A stretch of DNA of 64,000 nt from Litchfieldella xinjiangensis (lineage in GTDB: Bacteria; Pseudomonadota; Gammaproteobacteria; Pseudomonadales; Halomonadaceae): contig NZ_JPZL01000002.1 of NCBI RefSeq assembly GCF_000759345.1, positions 1 to 64,000 on the forward strand, in the 5' to 3' direction. A model generated the notes under the pieces. It was not told where the DNA came from. It worked only from the letters and a program-made list of their open reading frames with translations, and searched no databases. This document shows positions 55,335 to 64,000 of this stretch, piece by piece. The position numbers were made by a program, and so were the translations under genes. The number at the start of each line of letters is the position of its first letter. Within the stretch, counting starts at the first letter, position 1.

Positions 55335-56081
55335 ATGGCCAATACAGCACCCGTAGCGTGGGTAACCGGCGGGACAGGGGGCATCGGTTCAGCGATCTGT
55401 CGGGCGCTGGCCGTGGAGGGCTATCTGGTGGTGGCGGGATACCGCAATCCGGACAAGGCTAAATCATGGCTCGAGCAACAGCGCAGTGATGGATACGAGA
55501 ATATCGTGCTGTCGGGGGTCGATCTGACCGACTACGCCGATTGCGAGAAGGGGGTCACCGAAATTCGCGACCAGTACGGGCCGATCAGTGTGCTGGTCAA
55601 CTGTGCTGGTATTACACGCGATGGCACGCTCAAGAAGATGAGCCCCGAGCAGTGGTCCGAGGTGATCGATACCAACCTCAACAGTGTATTCAATACCTGC
55701 CGTAGCGTGATTACCGACATGCTCGAGGCGGGGTACGGCCGTATCGTCAACATTTCCTCGATCAATGGCCGCAAGGGCCAGTTCGGGCAGGTCAACTATT
55801 CGGCTGCCAAGGCGGGGATGCATGGCCTGACGATGGCGCTGGCCCAGGAAACGGCAACCAAGGGGATTACCGTGAATACCCTGTCGCCGGGCTACATCGC
55901 GACCGACATGATCATGAGCATTCCCGAGAAGGTGCGGGAATCCATCCGCGAGATGATTCCTATCAAGCGCTTTGGCACGCCCGAGGAAATTGCGCGCGCC
56001 GTGGTATTCCTCGCCGACGAGGAATCGGGGTTCATCACCGGGGCCAACCTCGACATCAATGGCGGCCAGTTCATGGGTTGA
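55335..56081 (+). CDS. phaB: Acetoacetyl-CoA reductase PhaB
   Basis: PhaB reduces acetoacetyl-CoA to (R)-3-hydroxybutyryl-CoA with NADPH, the step before polyhydroxyalkanoate polymerisation. The 248-residue SDR has TGGTGGIG at 11-18, Asn114, Ser142, Tyr155 and Lys159, and the SSINGRKGQFGQVNYSAAK stretch typical of PhaB rather than FabG. The ATG at 55335 follows GGGAGA; an earlier in-frame ATG is not used. No PHA synthase lies nearby. A strong terminator follows. Confidence 0.9.
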   Translation: MANTAPVAWVTGGTGGIGSAICRALAVEGYLVVAGYRNPDKAKSWLEQQRSDGYENIVLSGVDLTDYADCEKGVTEIRDQYGPISVLVNCAGITRDGTLKKMSPEQWSEVIDTNLNSVFNTCRSVITDMLEAGYGRIVNISSINGRKGQFGQVNYSAAKAGMHGLTMALAQETATKGITVNTLSPGYIATDMIMSIPEKVRESIREMIPIKRFGTPEEIARAVVFLADEESGFITGANLDINGGQFMG

Positions 56082-56110
56082 GAAAAACTGCCACACCGTA
56101 TCAATGCTGG

Positions 56111-56141
56111 AAAGGCGCGAGGTCGAACCTCGCGCCTTTTT
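56111..56141 (+). terminator. Terminator of phaB, overlapping the end of the DUF349 gene
   Basis: A 13-bp perfect stem AAAGGCGCGAGGT/ACCTCGCGCCTTT with a CGA loop ends in five T. It also overlaps the TAA stop of the convergent DUF349 gene, so it may act in both directions. Confidence 0.9.
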
Positions 56142-58917
56142 AATGGCCTGGCGCTTGCAACAGCCGAGTCAGCAGCGGGTCCAGTTCGACGGCTTCTCGC
56201 TCCCACAGCGGCTGGCTCACCGGGCCGGTAGCGAAAATTTCCCTCAGCACCTCGTGCAACTCCTCGCTCCGGGACAGCTCACGCCCGACCCGCTCGTTGA
56301 GTCGCTCGACCTGGATGGCCAGGCGCAGGGGGTCGTCACGTGGGCTGACCTGGCTACCGGCCAGTAGCGCAAGATAGACCCGCAAGCGCACCAGGCTCTC
56401 CTCGACCTGGGTGGGCTCGGATGGGTGTCGCCTTGCCGCGTTACGCCGCTGATGCGCCTCGTGCATGTCTCCCGTCACGCTGGCGTCTGCGGTGACATCC
56501 TCGGCGGGTTCACCATTGAGCATGGCCTCGTCAGCCGCCAAGTGGGCATCGAGGAGCGGCTGAAACGCTTTCCATCGCATGACCTCTTCGCTGACTGCCA
56601 GGCGATTGAGCTGCTCACGTCGGGCACGAACGATGCCATGCCAACGGCGACGCATCCCATCGCTGCGTCGACCCGGTGGCAAGGGCTCCATCGCCTCCGC
56701 TTCGGCCACGGCCTGCTCGAGTCGGGTGTGCTCGTGACTGGCCTCGGGCTGCCAGGCATCGAGCTGATCGATCAGGGCCTGCATGTCGTCCAGGCGCGAT
56801 TTGGCACGCTGGGCGCGATTATCTCGCTCGGCTTCACGGTTGGCGAAGATGGCATCGCAGACCCCGCGGAATTCCCGCCAAAGGACCTGCTCCTCGCCCT
56901 TCGGGGCGCGACCCAGCGTCCGCCATTGTTGCTGCAGTCGCTTGGCCTGTTCGGCGACCTGGCTAGCGGATTGGGGGCTTTCCTGCAGTGCACGTGCCTC
57001 CTCGATCAGGTCGCGCTTGGCATTGGCAATCTCTTGAGCACGGCGGTCGATCAAGGCCTGCAAACCATTGCGTATGCGGCCGAAACGATGGCCAATGGCT
57101 TCGGCGTGATCGCGCGGTACCGGCGAATGCCGGCGCCATTGCTCGCGGGCACGATCGCGAATATCGCGCAAGGCATCAGGATCGGATGACGGATCGGGTT
57201 GATCGAGCAGGGCCTCGAGCTGCTCGCATAGCGCCTGGCGTGCCTCGAGGTTGCGCTCGCGCTGTTGATTACGTGCCTCGTGCCAGGCGGCCAGTCGCTC
57301 ATGCAGTCGATCGGATGCGGCACGAAAACGGGCTGAGAGATCGCGGTCAGCGGCGGCATCGCCCAGCGATTTCCACTCCTTGACCAGTTGACGGTGCCGC
57401 CGGTCGAGCTCGGCGTCATTCAACGTCTCGTCGTCGGCCAGCTCGGTGATTGCCTGGCAGAGCTGGTCGCGCTTCGGCCCGGCGACGAAACCGCGCCAGT
57501 CACGTAATTCCGCCAATTGTGCCCCGAGGCGCTTGAGCGCAGCACGGTGCGGCTTGAGTTGGGCCTCGGATAGCTGGTCGGCGCGATGGCGCAGGCTCTG
57601 GTGCAACCGGCTGGCACTCTTGAAGGCGCCACGCTGCACCAACGTCTCCAGTTCCTCCAGATCGGTGACGAAGGCCTCCATGCGTACCGATAGGTCGGCG
57701 GTCTCGGCACTCTCTTGATGTGCCAGGTAATGTCTTGCCTCTGCGACCAAGCCTGGCGGGGGAAGATCCTCGGGCCAGTCGCAGCGGGCCAGCGCATCGC
57801 GCAGCGGTTCCCGGTTGTCTTTGTCGAGTGCGGCCCGCAGGGCCTCGGCCTGCTGTGTATAGCGCTCCCAGGCACGACCGACCCGCTCATAGGACTCCAG
57901 CGCGTGATCGTAGCGTCGGCGCAATGCCTCATCGGGGGTATGCGCATCCGAGAGGAGTTGCCAACGGCTTGCCAACAGGCATTTCTGGGCGTGCAGGCTA
58001 TCAATGTCCTGACTGCCGAGGCGCTCGCTTTTCTGAAGGCCCTCAAGGGACTCTTCCAGCGAGGCGATCAGGGATAGGCGTGCCTGGTAGTCATCCTCGC
58101 GCTGACGGTCGGCAGCCGCATGGACGTGCTGCTGAGCTTCATGATCGGACAAGGTCTTGCGACACAGCAGGCAGGCTTCCTGATAGCGACGCTCCTGCTC
58201 GGCGCTGGGATGGTCGCCCAATCCCTCCCACTCGCGTTGTAAATGCCGGTAACGTCCGGCATAAAGCGGCTCCCAGGCATGACGCCCATGGGCCTCCAGC
58301 GATGTGAGAATCCGCTCACGCGCTTCCTGGGCCTCGGCTCGCTGAGCCGCGTCGGTACGCAGCTGATTGAGTCGCTCGCGGGCCAGGCGCGCCACATGCT
58401 TGTCGCGACGGGCCTCGCGCGCAAGTCGTGCCAGTCCCGCTTCGCTCTGGATGCGTTCGGCGGCAGCGTGGCGAACTGCAGCAATGCCATTGTCGCAGGC
58501 TTGACGTATCAGCGATTCCTCGTCGTTGATACGGCCCAGGGCCGCCAGGCGAAGCTCCTGGTTGTCGCCTTCCAGGGCCACGGCTTCGAGCAGGTCAGGG
58601 GTCTCCAGTCGTTCCACCAGCGCGAGACGATCCGCCAATGGGCGCGGGCTGTCTCGCCCTACCAGCAGATAAAGCAGCCGCTGCTGCAATTGGGGGGACG
58701 TCTGCCCCTGGGCATGCAGGGCCATCAGCTCTGCGGGATCCTGATAATGAGAAAGCGCCTGGCGGCGTACCTCCGGATCCGGGTCGATGGCAAGCCGCTC
58801 GAGCGCGTGACGATCGGCATCGCGCGAGGTATCCAGGCGGGAGACGGCCTGCGCACGAATGCGTGGGTCCGGATGTCGCCAGCGGGGGGCGAACAGGCGT
58901 TGAAACCATCCTGACAT
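56140..58917 (-). CDS. DUF349 / HEAT-like coiled-coil protein
   Basis: This 925-residue protein has an N-terminal block of HEAT-like repeats (about 10-190) and then long Arg/Glu/Ala-rich helices with repeated W-x6-P-type DUF349 units (for example REQWRRHSPVPRDHAEAIGHRFGRI and QQWRTLGRAPKGEEQVLWREFRGVCDAIFA). Homologues are widespread in gammaproteobacteria with no settled function. Two ATGs are possible; 58917 has AGGA 7 bases before it and begins MSGWFQRLFAPRW, while 58932 adds 5 residues. It is divergent from minC. Confidence 0.8.
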   Translation of the reverse strand: MSGWFQRLFAPRWRHPDPRIRAQAVSRLDTSRDADRHALERLAIDPDPEVRRQALSHYQDPAELMALHAQGQTSPQLQQRLLYLLVGRDSPRPLADRLALVERLETPDLLEAVALEGDNQELRLAALGRINDEESLIRQACDNGIAAVRHAAAERIQSEAGLARLAREARRDKHVARLARERLNQLRTDAAQRAEAQEARERILTSLEAHGRHAWEPLYAGRYRHLQREWEGLGDHPSAEQERRYQEACLLCRKTLSDHEAQQHVHAAADRQREDDYQARLSLIASLEESLEGLQKSERLGSQDIDSLHAQKCLLASRWQLLSDAHTPDEALRRRYDHALESYERVGRAWERYTQQAEALRAALDKDNREPLRDALARCDWPEDLPPPGLVAEARHYLAHQESAETADLSVRMEAFVTDLEELETLVQRGAFKSASRLHQSLRHRADQLSEAQLKPHRAALKRLGAQLAELRDWRGFVAGPKRDQLCQAITELADDETLNDAELDRRHRQLVKEWKSLGDAAADRDLSARFRAASDRLHERLAAWHEARNQQRERNLEARQALCEQLEALLDQPDPSSDPDALRDIRDRAREQWRRHSPVPRDHAEAIGHRFGRIRNGLQALIDRRAQEIANAKRDLIEEARALQESPQSASQVAEQAKRLQQQWRTLGRAPKGEEQVLWREFRGVCDAIFANREAERDNRAQRAKSRLDDMQALIDQLDAWQPEASHEHTRLEQAVAEAEAMEPLPPGRRSDGMRRRWHGIVRARREQLNRLAVSEEVMRWKAFQPLLDAHLAADEAMLNGEPAEDVTADASVTGDMHEAHQRRNAARRHPSEPTQVEESLVRLRVYLALLAGSQVSPRDDPLRLAIQVERLNERVGRELSRSEELHEVLREIFATGPVSQPLWEREAVELDPLLTRLLQAPGH

Positions 58918-58962
58918 GAACGATCCTGACATGAAGGCGCGCTTCCTTGTTGCGGGCTAACC

Positions 58963-58980
58963 ACGACCCACGAGGGTCGT
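58963..58980 (+). promoter_or_regulatory. Palindrome in the DUF349-minC gap
   Basis: ACGACCC and GGGTCGT flank ACGA. It lies about 205 bases before minC and 46 bases outside the DUF349 start. It may be an operator or hairpin. The remaining 205 bases to minC show nothing else clear. Confidence 0.25.
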
Positions 58981-59185
58981 CTGCTCCGGCGCCACGATTG
59001 GTGAATGAGGCGAATGAGGATAGAACGATACCAAAGCATGCAAGGCATTGCCGGGAAAGTCTCGACCATGCATGGTAGATATTGGTGTCTGGCACTGACA
59101 GAAAACGATGCTGGGCTTATCATCAGTTGCAGTCATGTGTCGCGTCGCTTAGCTTTACTCCCATTACCCGACGTGGAGATCGGCA

Positions 59186-59920
59186 ATGAGTCTTAACGTG
59201 GACAGGGCCAGTATGGCGTTTTCCTTCAAGGGCGGCATGCTGCCCATGACGGTAATGGAACTGACCAGTGCCGATCCCGAGCGGATACGCGAGCAACTGG
59301 CCGGCAAGTTGAGCCAGGCGCCCGCCTTCTTTCAGCATACGCCGGTGGTGCTGAGTGTCGAGAAGCTCGACGAGCCCCACCTGGCGTTGGAGCGCATCTG
59401 CGCCGTCTGCCGTGCCCACAAGCTGCTGCCGGTCGCGGTGCGCGGTGGCAGCGATCCCGTCAAGCAATCGGCCTGGGCGCTCGGTCTTGGGTGGTTCCCG
59501 CCCCAGGAGATCAAGCCGCGTGTTCTCGAGAGCGTCGGTAACGAGGCGCCGGTCGAGCGTGTGGCGGACGAGGCGCCGCCGGCCGCGATCAAGGGAGGGC
59601 GTATCCATCGTGGCACGGTGCGCTCTGGACAGCAGGTCAGTGCGCCTGAAGGCGACCTGGTGGTGGTCGGCTCCGTCAATGCAGGCGCCGAGGTGCTGGC
59701 CGCCGGCAGCGTACATGTGTACGGGGCTCTGCGTGGCCGTGCCCTGGCGGGGATTCATGGCGATCATGACGCCGGCATCTTCTGTCGAGAACTGCATGCC
59801 GAATTACTGTCGGTGGCCGGCAACTACAAGCGTCTCGAGGATATCGATCCGCAGCTGCTGGGCCGTTCGGTCGAGGTTCAGCTCAGCGACGACCAGCTGA
59901 CCATTGTGTCGCTGACCTAG
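59186..59920 (+). CDS. minC: Septum site-determining protein MinC
   Basis: MinC inhibits FtsZ assembly away from midcell. The 244-residue protein has an N-terminal FtsZ-inhibiting domain, a linker, and the C-terminal right-handed beta-helix domain (about 135-244) with GTVRSGQQVSAPEGDLVVVGSVNAGAEVLAAGSVHVYGALRGRALAG. The ATG follows GGAGATCGGCA. minD is 42 bases downstream. Confidence 0.94.
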   Translation: MSLNVDRASMAFSFKGGMLPMTVMELTSADPERIREQLAGKLSQAPAFFQHTPVVLSVEKLDEPHLALERICAVCRAHKLLPVAVRGGSDPVKQSAWALGLGWFPPQEIKPRVLESVGNEAPVERVADEAPPAAIKGGRIHRGTVRSGQQVSAPEGDLVVVGSVNAGAEVLAAGSVHVYGALRGRALAGIHGDHDAGIFCRELHAELLSVAGNYKRLEDIDPQLLGRSVEVQLSDDQLTIVSLT

Positions 59921-59962
59921 TAGAGACTCGGTCATCTTCTCACAAGAAACAGGAAGCATATC

Positions 59963-60781
59963 TTGGCCAAGATCATTGTAGTGACCTCCGGAAAAGGCGG
60001 GGTCGGAAAAACGACCAGTGCAGCAGCTATCGCCACCGGGCTGGCGCTGCGGGGCAAGAAAACGGTGGTCATCGATTTCGATGTGGGACTGCGTAACCTG
60101 GACTTGATCATGGGTTGCGAGCGTCGTGTGGTCTATGACCTCGTCAACGTGATCCAGGGGGAGGCTGGCTTGAACCAGGCTCTGATCCGTGACAAGCGGG
60201 TCGATAACCTGCATATCCTCCCTGCATCGCAAACCCGGGACAAGGACGCCTTGACCCAGGAAGGGGTCGAGAAGATTCTCGAGACCCTGACCAAGGACTT
60301 CGATTACATCGTCTGCGACTCGCCGGCGGGGATCGAACGGGGTGCGCAGCTGGCGATGTACTACGCCGATGAGGCGGTCGTCGTGACCAATCCCGAAGTC
60401 TCTTCGGTGCGGGACTCCGACCGCATCCTCGGTTTGCTGGCCTCCAAGACGCGCCGTGCCGAGAATGGCCAGGAGCCGGTCAAGGAGCATTTGTTGATTA
60501 CACGCTACAACCCGGCGCGGGTCGACCATGGCGACATGCTCAATCTCGACGATATTCAGGAAATCCTGGCCATCGATCTGCTGGGGCTGATTCCGGAGTC
60601 CGAGGCCGTGTTGCGTGCCTCGAACCAGGGCATCCCGGTCACGCATGACAATGACAGCGATGCCGGCCAGGCCTATACCGATACCGTGTCACGCCTGCTC
60701 GGGGAAAAAGTCCCGTTGCGTTTCCACGAAACCCAGAAGAAAGGGTTGCTAAGCCGCATGTTCGGAGGAGGTCGCCGTTGA
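59963..60781 (+). CDS. minD: Septum site-determining ATPase MinD
   Basis: MinD is the membrane-bound ATPase that recruits MinC and is released by MinE. The 272-residue protein starts [19 protein letters not shown] with the deviant Walker A (Lys11, Lys16), has [10 protein letters not shown], and ends in the amphipathic membrane-targeting helix [13 protein letters not shown]. The start codon is TTG (59963) after AGGAAG. The minE start overlaps its stop. Confidence 0.94.
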   Translation: MAKIIVVTSGKGGVGKTTSAAAIATGLALRGKKTVVIDFDVGLRNLDLIMGCERRVVYDLVNVIQGEAGLNQALIRDKRVDNLHILPASQTRDKDALTQEGVEKILETLTKDFDYIVCDSPAGIERGAQLAMYYADEAVVVTNPEVSSVRDSDRILGLLASKTRRAENGQEPVKEHLLITRYNPARVDHGDMLNLDDIQEILAIDLLGLIPESEAVLRASNQGIPVTHDNDSDAGQAYTDTVSRLLGEKVPLRFHETQKKGLLSRMFGGGRR

Positions 60782-61029
60782 AACTGCTTGAATTTCTCAA
60801 GGGCGAGCGCAAGAAGACGGCATCCGTCGCCAAGGAGCGGTTGCAAATCATCGTGGCTCACCAGCGCGGTCAGCGTGACCAGCCGGACTACATGCCGATG
60901 CTGGAGCGTGAGCTGCTCGAGGTGATCCGCCGCTATGTCAAGGTTGAGCAGGACGCGATCAATATCAGCCTCGATCGAGACGATGACTGTTCTGTGCTCG
61001 AACTCAATGTCACGCTGCCACGCTCCTGA
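60778..61029 (+). CDS. minE: Cell division topological specificity factor MinE
   Basis: MinE stimulates MinD ATPase and creates the pole-to-pole oscillation. The 83-residue protein has the N-terminal amphipathic region [30 protein letters not shown] (residues 1-30) and the C-terminal dimer domain ([29 protein letters not shown]). The only well-placed start is the TTG overlapping the minD stop (TTGA), with AGGAGG 6 bases upstream. Confidence 0.92.
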   Translation: MKLLEFLKGERKKTASVAKERLQIIVAHQRGQRDQPDYMPMLERELLEVIRRYVKVEQDAINISLDRDDDCSVLELNVTLPRS

Positions 61030-61114
61030 GCGGTCGTGGTTGCGGCTGATGAGGTGTGTCGGACTGTGCTAGGCTAGCGCCTCCTGGCAATCCCTGCCCG
61101 TTGGAGATGACGCC

Positions 61115-62575
61115 ATGGCGCAGTCCACCGCCGCTCCCCAAAGCTTTCTCTGGCACGATTACGAGACTTTCGGTGCCGACCCCCGGCGAGATCGTCCGTC
61201 GCAGTTCGCTGCCATTCGTACCGATGCCGATTTCAACGAGATCGGTGAGCCGGTCACGCTCTACTGTCGGCCCGCCGACGATTATCTCCCGCACCCCCAG
61301 GCCTGCCTGATTACCGGTATCACGCCACAACAGGCGCGGCGCCGAGGTGTTCCCGAAGCGGAATTCGCCGATCGGATCAACGCGCTGATGAGTGAGCCGG
61401 GTACATGTTCACTGGGTTACAACACGCTGCGCTTTGACGACGAGATCAGCCGTCACCTGTTCTATCGAAACTTTCTCGACCCCTATGCGCGAGAGTGGCA
61501 GAACGGCAATTCCCGTTGGGACCTGATCGATGCCGTGCGTGCCTTCCATGCCTTGCGTCCGGAAGGGATCGAGTGGCCGCGCCGGGAGGACGGCGCGCCG
61601 AGCTTCAAGCTCGAGCACCTCACGGCGGCCAACGGTATCGAGCACACGGGGGCTCACGATGCGCTGGCCGACGTGCGGGCCACTATCGCTCTGGCACGCC
61701 TGCTGCGTTCGCGTAACGCCAAGCTGTTCGACTTCCTGTTGCGTCTGCGCAGCAAGCGGGAGGTGGCACAGCTGCTCGACATCCCGGCTCGTAAACCCAT
61801 GTTGCATGTTTCTCGCCGTTATCCTGCCAGCCGTGGCTGCTCCGCGCTGGTCGTGCCGCTGGCCGAGCACCCGAGCAATCCCAATGGGGTCATCGTCTAC
61901 GATCTTTCCGAAGACCCTGCGCCATTGTTCACGCTATCGGCCGAGGCGATTCGCGAACGTGTTTTCGTTGGGGCCGATGAACTGGCCGAGGGCGAGACGC
62001 GCATTCCGCTCAAGGTGATTCATATCAACAAGAGCCCCGTCGTACTGCCGTTGTCGGTCGTGACCGAGGGGGTGGCGTCGCGCATCGGTCTTGACCGGGC
62101 CGCCTGCGAACGGCACTGGAAGGCTTTGTGCGCCAATCCGGATGCTGCCCGAAAGGCGGCGCAGGTGTTTGCACAGGCACCTGCCGACGGGACCCAGGAT
62201 CCGGACCTGATGCTTTACTCTGGCGGTTTCTTCTCACCGGCCGATCGCAAGGAAATGCAGCGTGTTCGCAGCACCGATCCCTGGGACCTGGTGGGCATGA
62301 GCTTTGCCTTTCAGGACCCGCGCCTCGAGGAGATGCTGTTTCGCTTTCGCGCAAGAAGCTATCCCGACACGCTGGAAGGTGAGGAGTTGGCTCAGTGGGA
62401 AAGTTACCGCTGGCAGCGGATGAACGATGCGTCCCTAGGTGGGTTGACGCTGGCCGTGTTCGCCAGGGAAATCGAGCGGCTGAATCAGGTGAGCCTGAGT
62501 GACAGGGATCGCCAGATACTCGAAGAACTGGTCATGCATGTCGAGGCAATGATGCCCCCCCAGGCCTTCGGCTAA
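61115..62575 (+). CDS. sbcB: Exodeoxyribonuclease I
   Basis: Exonuclease I degrades single-stranded DNA 3' to 5' and works with SSB in recombination and repair. The 486-residue protein (E. coli 475) has the DEDDh residues at the same numbers as E. coli: Asp15, Glu17 (HDYETFG), Asp108 (NTLRFDDE), His181 and Asp186 (GAHDALADV). The SH3-like and C-terminal domains are present. The ATG has a GGAG 8 bases upstream. A long hairpin follows. Confidence 0.95.
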   Translation: MAQSTAAPQSFLWHDYETFGADPRRDRPSQFAAIRTDADFNEIGEPVTLYCRPADDYLPHPQACLITGITPQQARRRGVPEAEFADRINALMSEPGTCSLGYNTLRFDDEISRHLFYRNFLDPYAREWQNGNSRWDLIDAVRAFHALRPEGIEWPRREDGAPSFKLEHLTAANGIEHTGAHDALADVRATIALARLLRSRNAKLFDFLLRLRSKREVAQLLDIPARKPMLHVSRRYPASRGCSALVVPLAEHPSNPNGVIVYDLSEDPAPLFTLSAEAIRERVFVGADELAEGETRIPLKVIHINKSPVVLPLSVVTEGVASRIGLDRAACERHWKALCANPDAARKAAQVFAQAPADGTQDPDLMLYSGGFFSPADRKEMQRVRSTDPWDLVGMSFAFQDPRLEEMLFRFRARSYPDTLEGEELAQWESYRWQRMNDASLGGLTLAVFAREIERLNQVSLSDRDRQILEELVMHVEAMMPPQAFG

Positions 62576-62617
62576 CCAGCGTCGGGCCGATCTTCGGGGC
62601 AGGGACGGAGAGATCGT

Positions 62618-62663
62618 ACGCAATGAACCCACGGCCGAGAGGCCGTGGGTTCATTGCGTTTGC
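62618..62663 (+). terminator. 19-bp perfect hairpin between sbcB and the protease gene
   Basis: Nineteen bases (62618-62636) pair perfectly with 62641-62659 around a GAGA tetraloop, followed by TTT. It lies between convergent genes and may terminate both. Confidence 0.7.
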
Positions 62664-62673
62664 AGCTTGTCGA

Positions 62674-64000
62674 CTACTGCGATTGCCGCTCTTGCGCATG
62701 AGAGGGTTGCTCTTCCGGGAGGGGCGCGAGTCCGGCGGTCAGGGCAAGCACGTCGCTGGCAGTGTCACCTGGGTCGAAGGTGATATCGAGCGATTCGCCG
62801 CGGCGCAGATGGTGCCAGGCGTCACGGACGTCTTCCACGCGGACTTGCCTGACGTGTTCGGCAAGCCGTTCGCGGCGATCGAAGTCGGTCTCGCCATGCG
62901 CCAGCTCCCGCCACAACCGGTTGGTCTTGCCGCTGAGTGAGGTGTCGCGTTGCAGGAGGCGATCCGCGACGGCTTGCCGATGCGGCGCCAGCGCAGCGTC
63001 GTCGAGCGCGTCGAGAGACGTCTCGAAGCGCTCCAGAAAGGCATCGATATGCGTCTGGATCTCCTCGCTGGGCGTCTCGGGGGATTGCACAAGCAATAGC
63101 AACCCTGGGGCATCCAGGAGCGGGGCATAGCCGGCATTGACCACGTAGCCCAGCTGTTGTTCGGTACGCAGCCGGACGTAGAACGGCGTCTCGATCAGCT
63201 GGCCGAGCAGTGCCAGGCGCGCCTGGCTTTCCAGCGAGCGGTCAGGCCCCTGCAGGTAGCGCAGCACCAGCGACTCCTCGCGCGACGTATTGGGGTGGAG
63301 CGCCGGCAGGTCTTGTGAGACGGCCAGTGGCTTGAGCTCCGGGATCCGCTCGGCATCCAGGTTGGGCGTCAGTGCTTCGGCAACGCCGGCGCCTGCCTGC
63401 TGAGCCTGCCCCGCCTCCAGGTTGCCCACGGCCATGGCTTCGAGGTGCAGATCGCTCAGGAAGCGTTGGCGATAGTCGCGCAGATCGTCGATACCGAGTT
63501 GGCGCACGGCCTCGAGCAGGGTCGATGCGGGCCACTGGGGACGAATCAATGCATTCCCTAGCGTACGCTGTGCCGATTGATGGAGTGCGGCCTGGGGCGC
63601 ATTGCGCCATTCGCGTTCCAGGCGATAGCGCACCCGGTCGAATGTCTGCGCGTCGATCGTGCCTTCTTTCAACCGGGTCAGTACCGTATTCATGACCCGC
63701 TCCTGACGATCCCGCCAGCCCGAGAACGACAAGGTGATGCCCCGCGCGTGGGCATAGGCGTCGCTTCGCTGCCCCGCCAGCCGTGCCGGATAGAGTTCCG
63801 CGTTCAGGCTGTCGTTCAGCCAGCCGGCCAGCAGGTGCGAAAGCGCGGCGTCGCGTGCCTGTTTGGCGGCTTCGGGATGCTGAAGGCTGAAACGCCACTC
63901 CACCTTGGGTGTGCTGAAACTGCTATCGGCCTGGTGCCAGAGGGCAAAGGTCGTTTCGTCGATCAACTGGCGAGGGGCGTCGTCCTGCACGTCGAGAAGC
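62674..64000 (-). CDS. Pitrilysin-like M16 metalloprotease, C-terminal part (cut by window edge)
   Basis: The frame is open at its 5' end beyond the window. The visible 440 or so residues are the C-terminal half of an M16 (insulinase/pitrilysin) protease: the non-catalytic domains with LRTEQQLGYVVNAGYAPLLDAPGLLLLVQS, typical of protease III and insulin-degrading enzyme. The zinc motif HXXEH must lie upstream of the window. The C-terminus is charged and ends soon after the hairpin at 62618-62659. Confidence 0.85.
   Translation of the reverse strand, partial: LLDVQDDAPRQLIDETTFALWHQADSSFSTPKVEWRFSLQHPEAAKQARDAALSHLLAGWLNDSLNAELYPARLAGQRSDAYAHARGITLSFSGWRDRQERVMNTVLTRLKEGTIDAQTFDRVRYRLEREWRNAPQAALHQSAQRTLGNALIRPQWPASTLLEAVRQLGIDDLRDYRQRFLSDLHLEAMAVGNLEAGQAQQAGAGVAEALTPNLDAERIPELKPLAVSQDLPALHPNTSREESLVLRYLQGPDRSLESQARLALLGQLIETPFYVRLRTEQQLGYVVNAGYAPLLDAPGLLLLVQSPETPSEEIQTHIDAFLERFETSLDALDDAALAPHRQAVADRLLQRDTSLSGKTNRLWRELAHGETDFDRRERLAEHVRQVRVEDVRDAWHHLRRGESLDITFDPGDTASDVLALTAGLAPLPEEQPSHAQERQSQ

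Noticed and set aside
59005-59196. 63-codon frame before minC
   Set aside because: No ribosome-binding site, no family, overlaps the minC start.

Overview
The window reads as a conserved chromosomal stretch from a moderately halophilic gammaproteobacterium, most likely Halomonadaceae (Halomonas/Chromohalobacter group). That is an inference from four things: the gammaproteobacterial birA-coaX-tRNA-secE-nusG-rpl-rpoBC-str-S10-spc-alpha gene order, the uvrA / YajR-like transporter / ssb block typical of pseudomonad and halomonad genomes, the acidic GC-rich proteins, and a phaB-type acetoacetyl-CoA reductase. No mobile element, phage, CRISPR array or defence island is visible.

Layout. 1-2033: an orphan minus-strand terminator, then birA and coaX overlapping by 4 bp. 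2099-2640: tRNA-Tyr, -Gly and -Thr from one promoter, a terminator, then a second promoter for tRNA-Trp-secE-nusG. No tuf gene sits between tRNA-Thr and tRNA-Trp. 3091-14597: nusG, rplKA, an L10-type leader, rplJL, an attenuator and rpoBC. 14605-19167: the str operon (rpsL, rpsG, fusA, tuf), with a promoter overlapping a long hairpin and a terminator after tuf. 19188-29952: S10 and spc genes (rpsJ to secY and rpmJ) behind a near-consensus promoter. 29982-33060: the alpha operon (rpsM, rpsK, rpsD, rpoA, rplQ), ending in a strong terminator shared with convergent uvrA.

33074-46955 is a mosaic of short units: uvrA, a YajR-like transporter, ssb, a degenerate SDR coupled to plsC, a chemoreceptor whose reading frame runs antisense into plsC, a small lipoprotein, a Tim44-domain protein, an isochorismatase-family hydrolase, yaaA, an aldo/keto reductase, a Sel1-repeat protein and a DEDDh exonuclease. 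46959-51678 is a compact minus-strand run of eight genes: an unknown protein, a membrane protein, a thioesterase, ybaK, an unknown protein, a DUF501 protein, a LOG-family protein and a quinone oxidoreductase. 51724-54703 holds patB, cnoX and a DUF3750 gene.

54710-55198 is the oddest part: an initiator tRNA gene (minus strand) with its own promoter and terminator, followed by two degenerate tRNA-fMet-like copies, each with its own terminator, in a 136-bp tandem. After it come phaB, a large DUF349 protein, minCDE (minD and minE both apparently start with TTG), sbcB, and the C-terminal part of a pitrilysin-like M16 protease cut by the window edge.

Functionally the window is dominated by transcription and translation machinery. 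No convincing new multi-gene system was found. The best leads are the tRNA-fMet/terminator tandem, the chemoreceptor read-through, and two promoters embedded in intergenic hairpins at operon junctions.
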